A stretch of 36,611 nucleotides of DNA. It comes from Ovoidimarina sp050299695. Lineage in GTDB: Bacteria; Pseudomonadota; Alphaproteobacteria; Rhodobacterales; Rhodobacteraceae. This document shows, piece after piece, positions 23,043 through 30,900 of the stretch. Location of the stretch: assembly GCA_050299695.1 (NCBI GenBank), contig JBNKWI010000027.1, forward strand, positions 1-36,611, given 5' to 3'. The position numbers were made by a program, and so were the translations under genes. How positions within the stretch are numbered: the stretch's first letter is position 1; every line of letters begins with the position of its first letter. Below the pieces are notes generated by a model, which saw only the letters and a program-made list of their open reading frames with translations, was not told the origin of the DNA and did no database searches.

Positions 23043-24585
23043 CGGTGCGTCCCCCGCGGTCGAAGGCCCAGAACAGCGCCAGGCTGAGGAGAAGAAGGAG
23101 CAGGGCCGCCGAGGCCGCCTCCGCCATCCGGTAGCCGGCCATCAGCCGGTAGACCTGCAGGGGAAGGGTGGCGGTGTCGCCATCGGCGAAGAGCGCGATC
23201 ACGCCCAGATCGCCCATCGACAGTGCCGCGGTCAGCCCCGCCGCGAAGCCGAGCGGGCGCCGGAGCCGCGGCAGGAGCAGCCAGCGCAGCCGCGCCCAGC
23301 CCGCCATGCCGAGCGCCGTGGCGAGCCGCCCATGCGCTGCCTCGATCCCCGCCACGGCGGGGATCAGGACGCGGAGCGCGAAGGGCAGGCTCATCAGCGC
23401 GTTGACCAGAGCGGTGACCGGGAGCGCGAGGCGCTGCGGATCGGCGATGGGGAAGACGAGGAGGAAGAGGCCGGTGCCGATGACGAGGGGCGAGGCGGCG
23501 ATGCCGGCATGGCCGATGGCCTCCAGGATGCGCCCGGCGCGGCCGGGCCGGGCCTGGACCGCAAGCGCCAAGGGCAGGGCGAGCGCCACGACGAGCGCCA
23601 CCGAGGCGAGCGCGAGGCCGAGCGACACTGTCGCCGCCCGGGCCACGCTTGCGGTCAGCGCCGTGGCGCCCGCGAGCCCGCCTGCGGCCACGAGGGCGAG
23701 CGGCAGGAGCAGGAACAGCGCCGCCGCGCCGATGGACATCGTATCAAGGATCCGTGCCCCGCGTCCGCGCGCATCCCAGCGCTCGACCCCCGGGTCGAGC
23801 CCGCCGCCGAAGCCCGGCATCCGCGCGACACCCAGCGCGGCGGCCGCCGCGAGCCCGGTCAGCGCCAGTTGCACGATGGCGAGCATGGCCGCCCGCCCGA
23901 GGTCGAAATCGAAGCGGAAGGCCTGGTAGATCGCCAGCTCCACCGTGGTCGCGCGCGGGCCGCCGCCCAGCGTCAGCGCCACCGCGAAGCTGGTGAGGCA
24001 GATGAGGAAGATCACCATCGCCGCGCCGGGCAGCACCTCGCGCAGCATCGGCCGTTCGAGCCAGCGCCCGATCTCGCGCGGGCCCATGCCGAGCGCGGCG
24101 GCGAGGCGGAACCGTTCCGCCGGGATCGCGAGCCAGCCCTGCAGGAGCAACCGGATCGCCAGTGGCATGTTGAAGAACACATGGGCCAGCACCACGCCGT
24201 GCAGCCCGTAGATGGTGAGCCCCGGCAGGCCGAGCGCTTCGAGCAAGCGATTGAGGAGGCCCGAGCGGCCGAACACGGCGAGGAGGCCGATGATCGCGAC
24301 GATGGAGGGCAGGATGAAGGGCGCGCCGAGAAGGGTGACGAGGAGCCCGCGCCCGAGGAAGCGCCGCCGCGCCAGCGCCCGGGCGACCGGGACGGCGAGG
24401 GCCACGGAGAGGGCGGCGGAGAGTGCGGCCTGAAGCATTGTGAACCGGATCGCCGCCCAGTCGGCGGCCCCGAGCCCGGAGCCGCCGCCGGCCCGGACCA
24501 GGACCGCGCCGAGCGGCCCGAGGATCAGGGCGGCCACCAGCACCGCGACGCCGGCGCCCGCCCGGGCCATGCCGCCCCCCGCCAT
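23029..24585 (-). CDS. thiP: Thiamine ABC transporter permease
   Basis: This 518-residue, very hydrophobic protein consists of two fused BPD-type permease halves of about six TM segments each, as in Salmonella/E. coli ThiP. Each half carries an EAA-type cytoplasmic loop: AAALGMGPREIGRWLERPML in the first and ATALGMAGWARLRWLLLPRL in the second. The ATG lies one nucleotide after the thiB stop (TGACATG). A second in-frame ATG five codons downstream is possible. Codon and base composition match the surroundings. Confidence 0.95.
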   Translation of the reverse strand: MAGGGMARAGAGVAVLVAALILGPLGAVLVRAGGGSGLGAADWAAIRFTMLQAALSAALSVALAVPVARALARRRFLGRGLLVTLLGAPFILPSIVAIIGLLAVFGRSGLLNRLLEALGLPGLTIYGLHGVVLAHVFFNMPLAIRLLLQGWLAIPAERFRLAAALGMGPREIGRWLERPMLREVLPGAAMVIFLICLTSFAVALTLGGGPRATTVELAIYQAFRFDFDLGRAAMLAIVQLALTGLAAAAALGVARMPGFGGGLDPGVERWDARGRGARILDTMSIGAAALFLLLPLALVAAGGLAGATALTASVARAATVSLGLALASVALVVALALPLALAVQARPGRAGRILEAIGHAGIAASPLVIGTGLFLLVFPIADPQRLALPVTALVNALMSLPFALRVLIPAVAGIEAAHGRLATALGMAGWARLRWLLLPRLRRPLGFAAGLTAALSMGDLGVIALFADGDTATLPLQVYRLMAGYRMAEAASAALLLLLLSLALFWAFDRGGRTDAAA

Positions 24586-24586
24586 G

Positions 24587-25573
24587 TCAGCGCGACAGCG
24601 CCCGCCGCCACTCCTCGATTGCCTCGTCGCGGAGCGCGGCGGCCTCGTCCTCGGAATAGAACAGCACCTTTTCGGGGAGCGGCAACTCGGCGAAGCCCTC
24701 GGGCCAATTCGCCTTCGGGAGTGCGGCGGGCAGCGACCAGTTGGTGGTCGGGATCATTTCCTGGAACCGCTCGGAGAGGACGAAATCCATGAAGGCATCG
24801 GCGAGTTCCGGTTCCTCGGTCCCGGCGATCCTGCCCACGGTTTCCACCATGAAATAATGCCCCTCGGGGAAGATCGCGGCGTGCTTGGTGAAATCGCCCT
24901 CGGCGATCATGTGGTAGGCGGGCGAGGTGGTGTAGCTCAGGACCATGTCGGCCTCGCCATCGGTGAAGAGGCCGTAGCTTTCCGACCAGCCCTTGGTGAC
25001 GGTGAGGATCTTCGGCGCGAGCTTTTCCCAGGCCGCCTCGGCACCGTCGCCATAGACCGCCTTGACCCAGAGGACGAGCGCGAGCCCGGAGATCGAAGTG
25101 CGTGGGTCCTGGATGACGATCCGCGTGTCGTCGGGCATGTCGAGGAGCGCGGCGAAGCTTTCGGGCGGGTTCGGCATCCGGGTGTCGTCATAGACGAAGG
25201 CGGTGTGGCCGTAGTTGAACGGCAGGAAGGTGTCGTCGGTCCAGGCGATGGGCAGGGTGAGCTTCGAATTGTCCTCGCCATGGGGGGCGAAGAGCCCGGT
25301 CTCGCGGGCCTTCTTGGTGACGTCCGAAGTGAGGCCGATCACGATGTCGGCCTTGGTCCTTTCGCCCTCGAGCAGGAGCCGGGGCAGAAGGTCGCCCGTG
25401 ACATATTGCAGGTCGCAGCCGCAGGTCTCCTCGAAAGCGGCCTCGATGCCGGGGCCGGGGCCCCATTCGGAGGTGAAATAGTCTCCCGCATAGACGGTAA
25501 GGACGGGCGTGTCGGCCTGCGCCGCGAAGGCGGTGGCGATCAGTCCCGTGGCGAGCAGCGTGGTGCGCAGCAT
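24587..25573 (-). CDS. thiB: Thiamine-binding periplasmic protein
   Basis: This 328-residue solute receptor of the thiamine (and TPP) importer has a Sec signal, MLRTTLLATGLIATAFAAQA, cleaved after AQA. The mature domain begins DTPVLTVYAGDYFTSEWGPG and shows the ThiB pattern FEETCGCDLQYV, DIVIGLTSDV, LPFNYGHTAFVYD, DPRTSISGLAL and LSYTTSPAYH. The Tyr/Trp-rich binding-pocket segments (KGWSESYGLFTDGEADMVLSY, in parts) match. I chose ATG 25573 because it gives a clean signal peptide and has GGAG a few bases upstream; longer frames would run back through the riboswitch. It is first in thiBPQ. Confidence 0.95.
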   Translation of the reverse strand: MLRTTLLATGLIATAFAAQADTPVLTVYAGDYFTSEWGPGPGIEAAFEETCGCDLQYVTGDLLPRLLLEGERTKADIVIGLTSDVTKKARETGLFAPHGEDNSKLTLPIAWTDDTFLPFNYGHTAFVYDDTRMPNPPESFAALLDMPDDTRIVIQDPRTSISGLALVLWVKAVYGDGAEAAWEKLAPKILTVTKGWSESYGLFTDGEADMVLSYTTSPAYHMIAEGDFTKHAAIFPEGHYFMVETVGRIAGTEEPELADAFMDFVLSERFQEMIPTTNWSLPAALPKANWPEGFAELPLPEKVLFYSEDEAAALRDEAIEEWRRALSR

Positions 25574-25620
25574 GACGTCTCCATGTCTCACGACGGGCGG
25601 AGAAACGAAGCGTGCGGGTG

Positions 25621-25702
25621 ACACCTTCCCTCCGCCGGTCTTAACCGGTTCAGGTTCAACGGGTTCGCGCTCGCGCATCTCAGCCCTGCCGGGCACCCCG
25701 AG
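25621..25702 (-). ncRNA. TPP riboswitch (THI element) controlling thiBPQ
   Basis: Read on the reverse strand, the element shows GGGGTGCC, the conserved CTGAGA (25683-25678), ACCCGTTGAACCTGAACCGG, GGTTAAGACCGGC and the closing GGAGGGAA (near 25633-25626). This is the canonical TPP aptamer. It lies about 47 nt before the thiB start. Between them TCTCC (25603-25599) can pair with the thiB Shine-Dalgarno GGAGA (25582-25578), suggesting translational control. No T-run terminator is seen. The aptamer is certain by consensus; the mechanism is inferred. Confidence 0.95.
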
Positions 25703-25790
25703 GTGAGGCGGAACGTAGGGGCGGACGCCGCCGCCCGCAAGGCGAAACCGCGATCTCGAGGAGCGCCTTCGGTGCACGCCATGCCAGAGT

Positions 25791-26037
25791 GGGGGCTCTG
25801 CCCCCGCGCGTCGCTGCCGCGCCGCGCTCCCCCGGGATTTTCCCGACCCAAAGACGAGGCGCGGTAAGGCTTTCTTTACCCTGTTTCGTCAGCGTTCCTT
25901 TCGTGCGGCAGCAGGGATGCCAGCCGCATGACCCGAAGAAGGGCGGTCCGTCCGGTTCACGGCGGGCCGCTTTTCCTTCTTTGGGTCCGGAAATCCCGGG
26001 GGTGAGCGTCCAGAGGACGCGAGGGGGCAGAGCCCCC
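25791..26037. repeat. 247-bp structure with 60-64-bp inverted arms
   Basis: The left arm (25791-25854) and right arm (25978-26037) are imperfect reverse complements. Both begin or end with GGGGGCTCTGCCCC-type palindromes, share CCCCCGGGATTT and end GACCCAAAGA. The 123-bp interior contains a smaller stem (GGGCGGTCCG with CGGGCCGC near 25941-25970) followed by TTTTCC, a possible terminator. Similar motifs recur between genes in Rhodobacteraceae, as far as I recall. The rest of the 25703-26109 gap shows only the presumed thiB and aroC control regions. Confidence 0.75.
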
Positions 26038-26109
26038 TGGGACGCGCGCTGCAAAGGCTTTCTCTTGTCCGGCCGAGGCTGTATGGACGGGCGCCGAAGG
26101 GGGGCGCCC

Positions 26110-27213
26110 ATGAGCTTCAATACCTACGGACATGTCTTCCGCGTCACCACCTGGGGCGAGAGCCACGGGCCCGCGCTCGGCGCGACCGTCGACGGCTGCC
26201 CGCCGGGGGTGGCGCTTTCGGAGGCCGATCTTCAGGTCTGGCTCGACCGCCGCAAGCCGGGGCAGAACCGGTTCACCACCCAGCGGCGCGAGGCGGACGC
26301 GGTGGAGATCCTCTCGGGCACCTTCGAGGGGGTAACCACCGGCACGCCGATCCAGCTGATGATCCGCAACACCGACCAGCGCTCGAAGGATTACGGCGAC
26401 ATCGCCGAGAAGTTCCGGCCGGGCCATGCCGACATCACCTACTGGCAGAAATACGGCATCCGCGACTATCGCGGCGGCGGCCGGTCCTCTGCGCGGGAGA
26501 CCGCCGCGCGGGTCGCGGCGGGCGGCGTGGCGCGGGCGGTGCTGGCGGCGCTCGTGCCGGGGCTTTCCATCACGGGCTACATGGTGGCGATGGGCGAGAA
26601 GGATATCGACCGCGCGCGTTTCGACTGGGACGAGATCGGCCGGAACCCGTTCTGGACGCCCGATGCCGCGGCGGCAGCGGAGTGGGAAGGGTATCTCGAC
26701 GGGCTGCGCAAATCGGGATCCTCGGTCGGCGCGCTGATCGAGCTGTCGATCCGGGGCTGCCCGCCGGGTCTCGGCGCGCCGGTCTATGGCAAGCTCGACA
26801 CCGATCTCGCCGCCGCGATGATGTCCATCAACGCGGTGAAGGGCGTCGAGATCGGCGAGGGCATGGCGGCGGCACGGCTGACCGGCGAGGCCAACGCCGA
26901 CGAAATCGCCATGGGCAATGACGGGCGCCCGCTTTTCAACTCGAACCACGCCGGCGGGATCCTCGGCGGGATCTCGACCGGGCAGGAGATCGTCGTCCGC
27001 TTCGCCGTGAAGCCGACCTCCTCGATCCTCACGCCCCGCAAGACGATCACAAAGGCAGGGGAGGCGACCGAGATCGTCACGAAGGGCCGCCACGATCCCT
27101 GCGTCGGCATCCGCGCGGTGCCGGTGGCCGAGGCGATGGCGGCGGCGGTGATCCTCGATCACCTGCTGCTCGACCGGGCGCAGACCGGCGGGGTGCGCGG
27201 GCCGATAGGCTGA
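26110..27213 (+). CDS. aroC: Chorismate synthase
   Basis: It converts 5-enolpyruvylshikimate-3-phosphate to chorismate using reduced FMN, the last shikimate-pathway step. The 367-residue length is usual. Family signatures are GESHGPALGATVDGCPPG near residue 18, RPGHADITYWQKYGIRDYRGGGRSS (in parts) around residue 100-125, and the C-terminal block GRHDPCVGIRAVPVAEAM. The conserved FMN-site His residues are present in these blocks. ATG 26110 gives the standard start MSFNTYGHVFRVTTWGESHG, with AAGGGGGG upstream; the frame is open further back but runs through a repeat. The stop overlaps the next start (TGATG). Confidence 0.97.
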   Translation: MSFNTYGHVFRVTTWGESHGPALGATVDGCPPGVALSEADLQVWLDRRKPGQNRFTTQRREADAVEILSGTFEGVTTGTPIQLMIRNTDQRSKDYGDIAEKFRPGHADITYWQKYGIRDYRGGGRSSARETAARVAAGGVARAVLAALVPGLSITGYMVAMGEKDIDRARFDWDEIGRNPFWTPDAAAAAEWEGYLDGLRKSGSSVGALIELSIRGCPPGLGAPVYGKLDTDLAAAMMSINAVKGVEIGEGMAAARLTGEANADEIAMGNDGRPLFNSNHAGGILGGISTGQEIVVRFAVKPTSSILTPRKTITKAGEATEIVTKGRHDPCVGIRAVPVAEAMAAAVILDHLLLDRAQTGGVRGPIG

Positions 27214-27671
27214 TGTCCGACACCTGGATCGTGGTCATTCCGCGAGATCCCCGTGCCCATCCCTCTGCGCGGCAGCTCTCGAACGCGGCCGACCTGCTTG
27301 CCACCCTCGACCCGGAGGTCGGAACCTCCGAGGTTCAGGATTTCGGCGACAGGATCGAATTCGTCGACGCGGGCGAGAATTTCGAAAGCGTGCGCTGCCC
27401 GTCATGTTCGGCTGACCAAACGGAGGCATGGTCGGACTGGATGGGCGATGACTATTCGGACGATGCCGGTTTCGCGCTCGCAACCATCGCGCTGCCGTGC
27501 TGCGGAGCCTCGCTGACCCTCGATGCGCTGAGCTACCATTGGGAGCAGGGCTTCGCGCGCTGCTTGGTCCGGGCGCGCGTCGTCAATGTCGCAGCTCTCG
27601 GGGAAGAGGAACGCCGTCGCGTCGAGGCTGCCATGGGCATGCCGATCCGCGTGATTTCGCAGCGGTACTAG
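27213..27671 (+). CDS. Hypothetical Cys-rich protein, 152 aa, coupled to aroC
   Basis: I do not recognise this family. The protein has two Cys pairs that could form a zinc site: RCPSCSADQTEAW near residue 69 and LPCCGASLTL about 35 residues later. Between them is an acidic stretch (DWMGDDYSDDAG). The N-terminal third (WIVVIPRDPRAHPSARQLSNAADLLATL) is unlike a signal or membrane segment, so it is probably cytoplasmic. Its ATG overlaps the aroC stop by one base, implying co-translation, but no functional link to chorismate follows from that. Its stop overlaps the convergent WYL-regulator stop by 4 nt. It is likely a real gene by length, start context and composition. Confidence 0.75.
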   Translation: MSDTWIVVIPRDPRAHPSARQLSNAADLLATLDPEVGTSEVQDFGDRIEFVDAGENFESVRCPSCSADQTEAWSDWMGDDYSDDAGFALATIALPCCGASLTLDALSYHWEQGFARCLVRARVVNVAALGEEERRRVEAAMGMPIRVISQRY

Positions 27672-28381
27672 CCGCCGGTCCTCTCGGAGTCGGTCCGTCT
27701 GGCCGCCGTTATCTGCCCCACGAACTCCCGCAGGAGCGGGACCCGGCGCGGCCGGAAGCTCTCGCCCGTGAGGTCGGCCCGGAGGATGCGGTCGGGTCGG
27801 AAGCGGCGGAAATCCTCGCGCAGGCAGCACCAGGCCAGCAGGATCAGCACCCGGTCGAGATAGACGATCTGCAGGGGCAGGACACGGCGCGCGGTTTCCC
27901 GGCCGGTCTCGTCGGCATAGGTGAGGTCCACGGCCTCCTCGTCCCAGCAGGCCCGGCGCAGGAGGTCGAGATGCCCTTCCGGCAGCCCGGGACGGGCGTT
28001 CCGGTAGACCCGGAGCGCCGCGGTCATCGCCTCGCGCTGCTGCCGCTCGGGGAGCCGGGCGACGAGCTTCGCCGCCGCCTCCGCCGCCGCGGCGGCCAGG
28101 GCGGCATCGCCCGACTGGCGCACCTCGCCGAGCCCGAGAAGGACCGCTTCGAGTTCGAGCCGGGTGAAGCTCTGCGGCGGCAGCGCCCAATCCTCGGTAA
28201 GCGTGTAACCGTAGCCCGCCTCGCCCTCGATCCGCGCCCCGGCGCCCCGGAGCGTGGCGATGTCGCGGTAGATCGTGCGTTCCGACCTTCCCGTCTCCTC
28301 GGCGAGACGCGCCGCGCTGACCGGGGCGGGGAGCGTCCGGAGGAGCTGCATCAGGCGGAACAGGCGGTCGCTTCGGGGCAT
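27668..28381 (-). CDS. HTH-11/WYL domain transcriptional regulator (YafY family)
   Basis: The 237-residue protein has an N-terminal DeoR-like winged helix (MPRSDRLFRLMQLLRTLPAPVSAARLAEETGRSERTIYRDI, in parts). A linker and a C-terminal WYL domain follow (VDLTYADETGRETARRVLPLQIVYLDRVLILLAWCCLREDFRRFRPDRI, in parts). The usual WYL triad reads LAW rather than W-Y-L, a common divergence. ATG 28381 is chosen as the family start; the longer frame overlaps the divergent GST gene's control region. It is divergent from that GST gene, which is a usual target arrangement for YafY-type regulators. Confidence 0.9.
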   Translation of the reverse strand: MPRSDRLFRLMQLLRTLPAPVSAARLAEETGRSERTIYRDIATLRGAGARIEGEAGYGYTLTEDWALPPQSFTRLELEAVLLGLGEVRQSGDAALAAAAAEAAAKLVARLPERQQREAMTAALRVYRNARPGLPEGHLDLLRRACWDEEAVDLTYADETGRETARRVLPLQIVYLDRVLILLAWCCLREDFRRFRPDRILRADLTGESFRPRRVPLLREFVGQITAARRTDSERTGG

Positions 28382-28388
28382 CGGGCTC

Positions 28389-28403
28389 CTGACGGAATCT
28401 GAC
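28389..28403. promoter_or_regulatory. CTGAC direct repeat with 10-bp period, candidate operator
   Basis: CTGAC occurs at 28389-28393 and again at 28399-28403, exactly one helical turn apart, and is followed by GACAGGACAGG. It lies in the 73-bp gap between the divergent WYL regulator and GST genes. The operator role is inferred from position and spacing only. Confidence 0.3.
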
Positions 28404-28454
28404 AGGACAGGTGCAGCAATATCGCGGCAGATCCCGCAGGAAAAGGACCCTGGC

Positions 28455-29054
28455 ATGCTCACCCTCTACCACGCCCCCCGCACCCGCTCGACCCGCGTCG
28501 TCGCCCTCTTGCATGCGCTCGGCCGGCTCGACGCCGTCGATATCCGCATCGTTACCGTGGCGCGGGCGGATGGCAGCGGCGGCCGCGATGCCGGGAACCC
28601 GCATCCCGAGGGCAAGGTGCCGCTTCTCGTCCATGACGGGGTCGAGATCTGGGAGACGCCGGCGATCCTGATGTATCTCTGCGAACTTTTCCCCGATGCG
28701 GAACTCGCGATCCCGCCCGGGCATCCCGATCGCGGCCGGTTCCTCTCCTGGATGGTCTGGTATGGCAGCATCGTCGAGCCGGTGGTCGTCCATCGCTTCG
28801 CCGGACTCGAGCACCCGGTGCTGGCGGCGACCTTCCGCGGCATGCCCGAAGTGACCGACCGGCTGGCCCGCGCGCTGGAGGCCGGGCCGTGGCTCATGGG
28901 GGAACGCTACACCGCGGCCGACCTGCTCCTGGCCTCGCCGTTCCAGTGGCTCCCGGACCTGACGCCGGACGTGCCGGCGATCCGCGACTGGGTCGCGCGC
29001 TGCGGTGCCCGCGATTTCCAGCCGGCGCTCGACGCCTTCGAGAGCGCGGCCTGA
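28455..29054 (+). CDS. Glutathione S-transferase family protein
   Basis: The 199-residue GST has the N-terminal fold segment MLTLYHAPRTRSTRVVALLHALG and GSH-site NPHPEGKVPLLVHDG with the cis-Pro. IWETPAILMYLCELFP replaces the usual Glu/Asp-Ser with Glu-Thr. The C-terminal helical domain includes WLMGERYTAADLLLASPFQW, a conserved GST core segment with the N-capping Ser/Thr-Asp. ATG 28455 has AGGAAAAGGA upstream. The gene is divergent from a WYL regulator that likely controls it. The substrate is unknown; it is distinct from the GST at 18079. Confidence 0.9.
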   Translation: MLTLYHAPRTRSTRVVALLHALGRLDAVDIRIVTVARADGSGGRDAGNPHPEGKVPLLVHDGVEIWETPAILMYLCELFPDAELAIPPGHPDRGRFLSWMVWYGSIVEPVVVHRFAGLEHPVLAATFRGMPEVTDRLARALEAGPWLMGERYTAADLLLASPFQWLPDLTPDVPAIRDWVARCGARDFQPALDAFESAA

Positions 29055-29067
29055 CGCGTCGCGCATG

Positions 29068-29958
29068 TCAGTCGGCCGGGGCCAGCCTCGGCCGCTGTCC
29101 CGCGCGGGAAAGCTGCACCGCGAGGATCCCGGCCGTCACCACCGCGACGCCGGCAAGGTCGAGCGGGCCGAGCCGCTCGCCGAGCAGCGCCGCGGCGATG
29201 GTGACGCCGAAGACCGGGTTGAGGAAATGGAAGGTCGCGGCCCGCGCCGCGCCGATCCGGTTGACCAGGAGGAACCAGACCCAGGTGGCGGCGAGGCCGG
29301 GGACCAGCATGGTGTAGAGGAAGGCGAGCGCGAGGCGCCAGGAGACGTGCGCCTCGGGCACCTCGACCGCGGCGGCCACGGCGAACAGGATCGCCGAGCC
29401 CACCAGCATTTGCAGCCCGACGATCATCAGCACGTTGCCGCCCGCGCTCGCGTTCCGGACCGAGAGCGTCGCCGTGGCGAGCGCCACCGCGCCGAGCGCG
29501 CAGAAGAGGACGCCCACAGGGTCGACCCCGCCGGTCAGCCGCGCGCCCATGATGAGCGCTACGCCGGCGAACCCGGCGAGGAGCCCGGCGCTGCCGAGGA
29601 GCCCGGGCCGCTCGTTCCAGAAGAGCCACAGCGCCGCCGCCACGAGAAGGGGCAGCGTCGAGGCGACGATCGCGGCGAGCGAGGCCTCGACCCATTGCAT
29701 GGCGACGAAGTTCAGGCCCAAGTAGAGCGCGTTCTGGCAGAGCCCGAAGATCAGCGTCGCCCGCCACTGGCCGCGCGACAGCCGCCATGTCTGGCCGAGC
29801 GCGCGGGCGAGGACGATGCCGATGAGCCCCGAGAGGAGAAAGCGCAGCGCCAGCGCGTAGAGAGGTGGCGCCTCGGCCACGATGATCCGCGCCGAGGTGA
29901 AGGCCGAGGACCACATGAAGGCGAAGGCCAGCCCCATCAGAAGTGCGCGGAGGTCCAT
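29068..29958 (-). CDS. EamA/DMT family transporter (RhaT/YdcZ-like exporter)
   Basis: The 296-residue membrane protein has ten predicted TM segments in two EamA repeats. The first starts LLMGLAFAFMWSSAFTSARII, with the family Trp/Ser-Ser-Ala-Phe motif. The second starts near GVDPVGVLFCALGAVALATATL. The end of repeat two has the usual LNPVFGVTIAAALLGERLGPLDLAG pattern. DMT proteins export amino acids or other metabolites; the substrate is unknown. ATG 29958 (MDLRALLMG) is preferred, as the frame upstream is open but not protein-like. It converges with the GST gene 13 bp away and is divergent from rpiA. Confidence 0.93.
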   Translation of the reverse strand: MDLRALLMGLAFAFMWSSAFTSARIIVAEAPPLYALALRFLLSGLIGIVLARALGQTWRLSRGQWRATLIFGLCQNALYLGLNFVAMQWVEASLAAIVASTLPLLVAAALWLFWNERPGLLGSAGLLAGFAGVALIMGARLTGGVDPVGVLFCALGAVALATATLSVRNASAGGNVLMIVGLQMLVGSAILFAVAAAVEVPEAHVSWRLALAFLYTMLVPGLAATWVWFLLVNRIGAARAATFHFLNPVFGVTIAAALLGERLGPLDLAGVAVVTAGILAVQLSRAGQRPRLAPAD

Positions 29959-30111
29959 GGAAGTTTCCCGAGAGTGCCGGTGCGTCCTAGAGCAGGATCC
30001 CGCCCGGTGAAACCCGCGGTTTCGCGGTCCGGGCGATGCGCAAATTGAGCCATGGCCTCGGGGCGGGGTTTTTCCTATAACGCCGCAACACCCTTCTTGG
30101 AGCTGCCGCCC

Positions 30112-30900
30112 ATGTCCAAGCCGCTGTCGCCCATCGAAACCGCCAAGTTCGTCGCTGCCAAGCGGGCCTGCGACTTCGTCGAAACGGGGATGAAGGTCGG
30201 GCTCGGAACGGGATCGACCGCCGCCTGGCTGGTGAAATGCCTGGGCGAGATGGTGCGCAACGACGGGCTCGAGATCACCGGTGTTCCGACCTCGACCCGC
30301 ACCGCCGAGCTGGCGCGGCAGATGGGGATCCGGGTGACCAGCCTCGACGAGGCGAAATGGCTCGACATCACCATCGACGGCGCCGACGAGTTCGACGCGA
30401 ACCTGAACCTCATCAAGGGAGGCGGTGGCGCCTCGCTGCAGGAGAAGATCGTCGCCACGGCGTCGGACCGGATGGTGGTGATCGCCGACAAGACCAAGCA
30501 GGTGGAGACGCTGGGCGCCTTCCCGCTCCCGGTCGAGGTGGTGCCGTTCGGTTGGCAGACCACCAAGGCGCTGGTGGAGGAGACGCTGTCCTCGCTCGAC
30601 GTGCTGGGCGACGAGGCGACGCTCAGGATGAACGGCGAAAGCGCCTTCATCACCGACGAGGGAAATTACATCATCGACCTGCACCTGAAGCGGATCAGCG
30701 ACCCGCGGCAGTTCGGCATCGTCATCAACCAGATCCCCGGCGTCGTCGAGAACGGGTTGTTCCTCGATATCTGCGATATCGTGGTGATCGGCCATGGCGA
30801 CGGGCGGGTCGAGGTGAAGGACATCACGCTGGGCACGACTCGGCATGACGTGATCGAGATCTCGCATCCCGACAACGTGTTCTCGGATCTCGCCGAGTAA
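30112..30900 (+). CDS. rpiA: Ribose-5-phosphate isomerase A
   Basis: It interconverts ribose-5-phosphate and ribulose-5-phosphate in the pentose-phosphate and Calvin pathways. The 262-residue length is normal. Family motifs are the phosphate-binding GLGTGSTAAWLV, the active-site loop DITIDGADEFDANLNLIKGGGGAS (in parts) with catalytic Asp, and IVIADKTKQV-like VVIADKTK. ATG 30112 has GGAG about 9 nt upstream. The stop overlaps the next start (TAATG), so it is co-translated with gor. The pairing with glutathione reductase links NADPH-generating and NADPH-using steps, though this is only suggestive. Confidence 0.97.
   Translation: MSKPLSPIETAKFVAAKRACDFVETGMKVGLGTGSTAAWLVKCLGEMVRNDGLEITGVPTSTRTAELARQMGIRVTSLDEAKWLDITIDGADEFDANLNLIKGGGGASLQEKIVATASDRMVVIADKTKQVETLGAFPLPVEVVPFGWQTTKALVEETLSSLDVLGDEATLRMNGESAFITDEGNYIIDLHLKRISDPRQFGIVINQIPGVVENGLFLDICDIVVIGHGDGRVEVKDITLGTTRHDVIEISHPDNVFSDLAE

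Noticed and set aside
25574..25777. N-terminal extension of thiB
   Set aside because: It would translate the TPP riboswitch. ATG 25573 gives a clean signal peptide.
25789..26109. In-frame upstream extension of aroC of more than 100 codons
   Set aside because: It runs through the inverted repeat and does not resemble chorismate synthase. ATG 26110 has a ribosome site and the family start.
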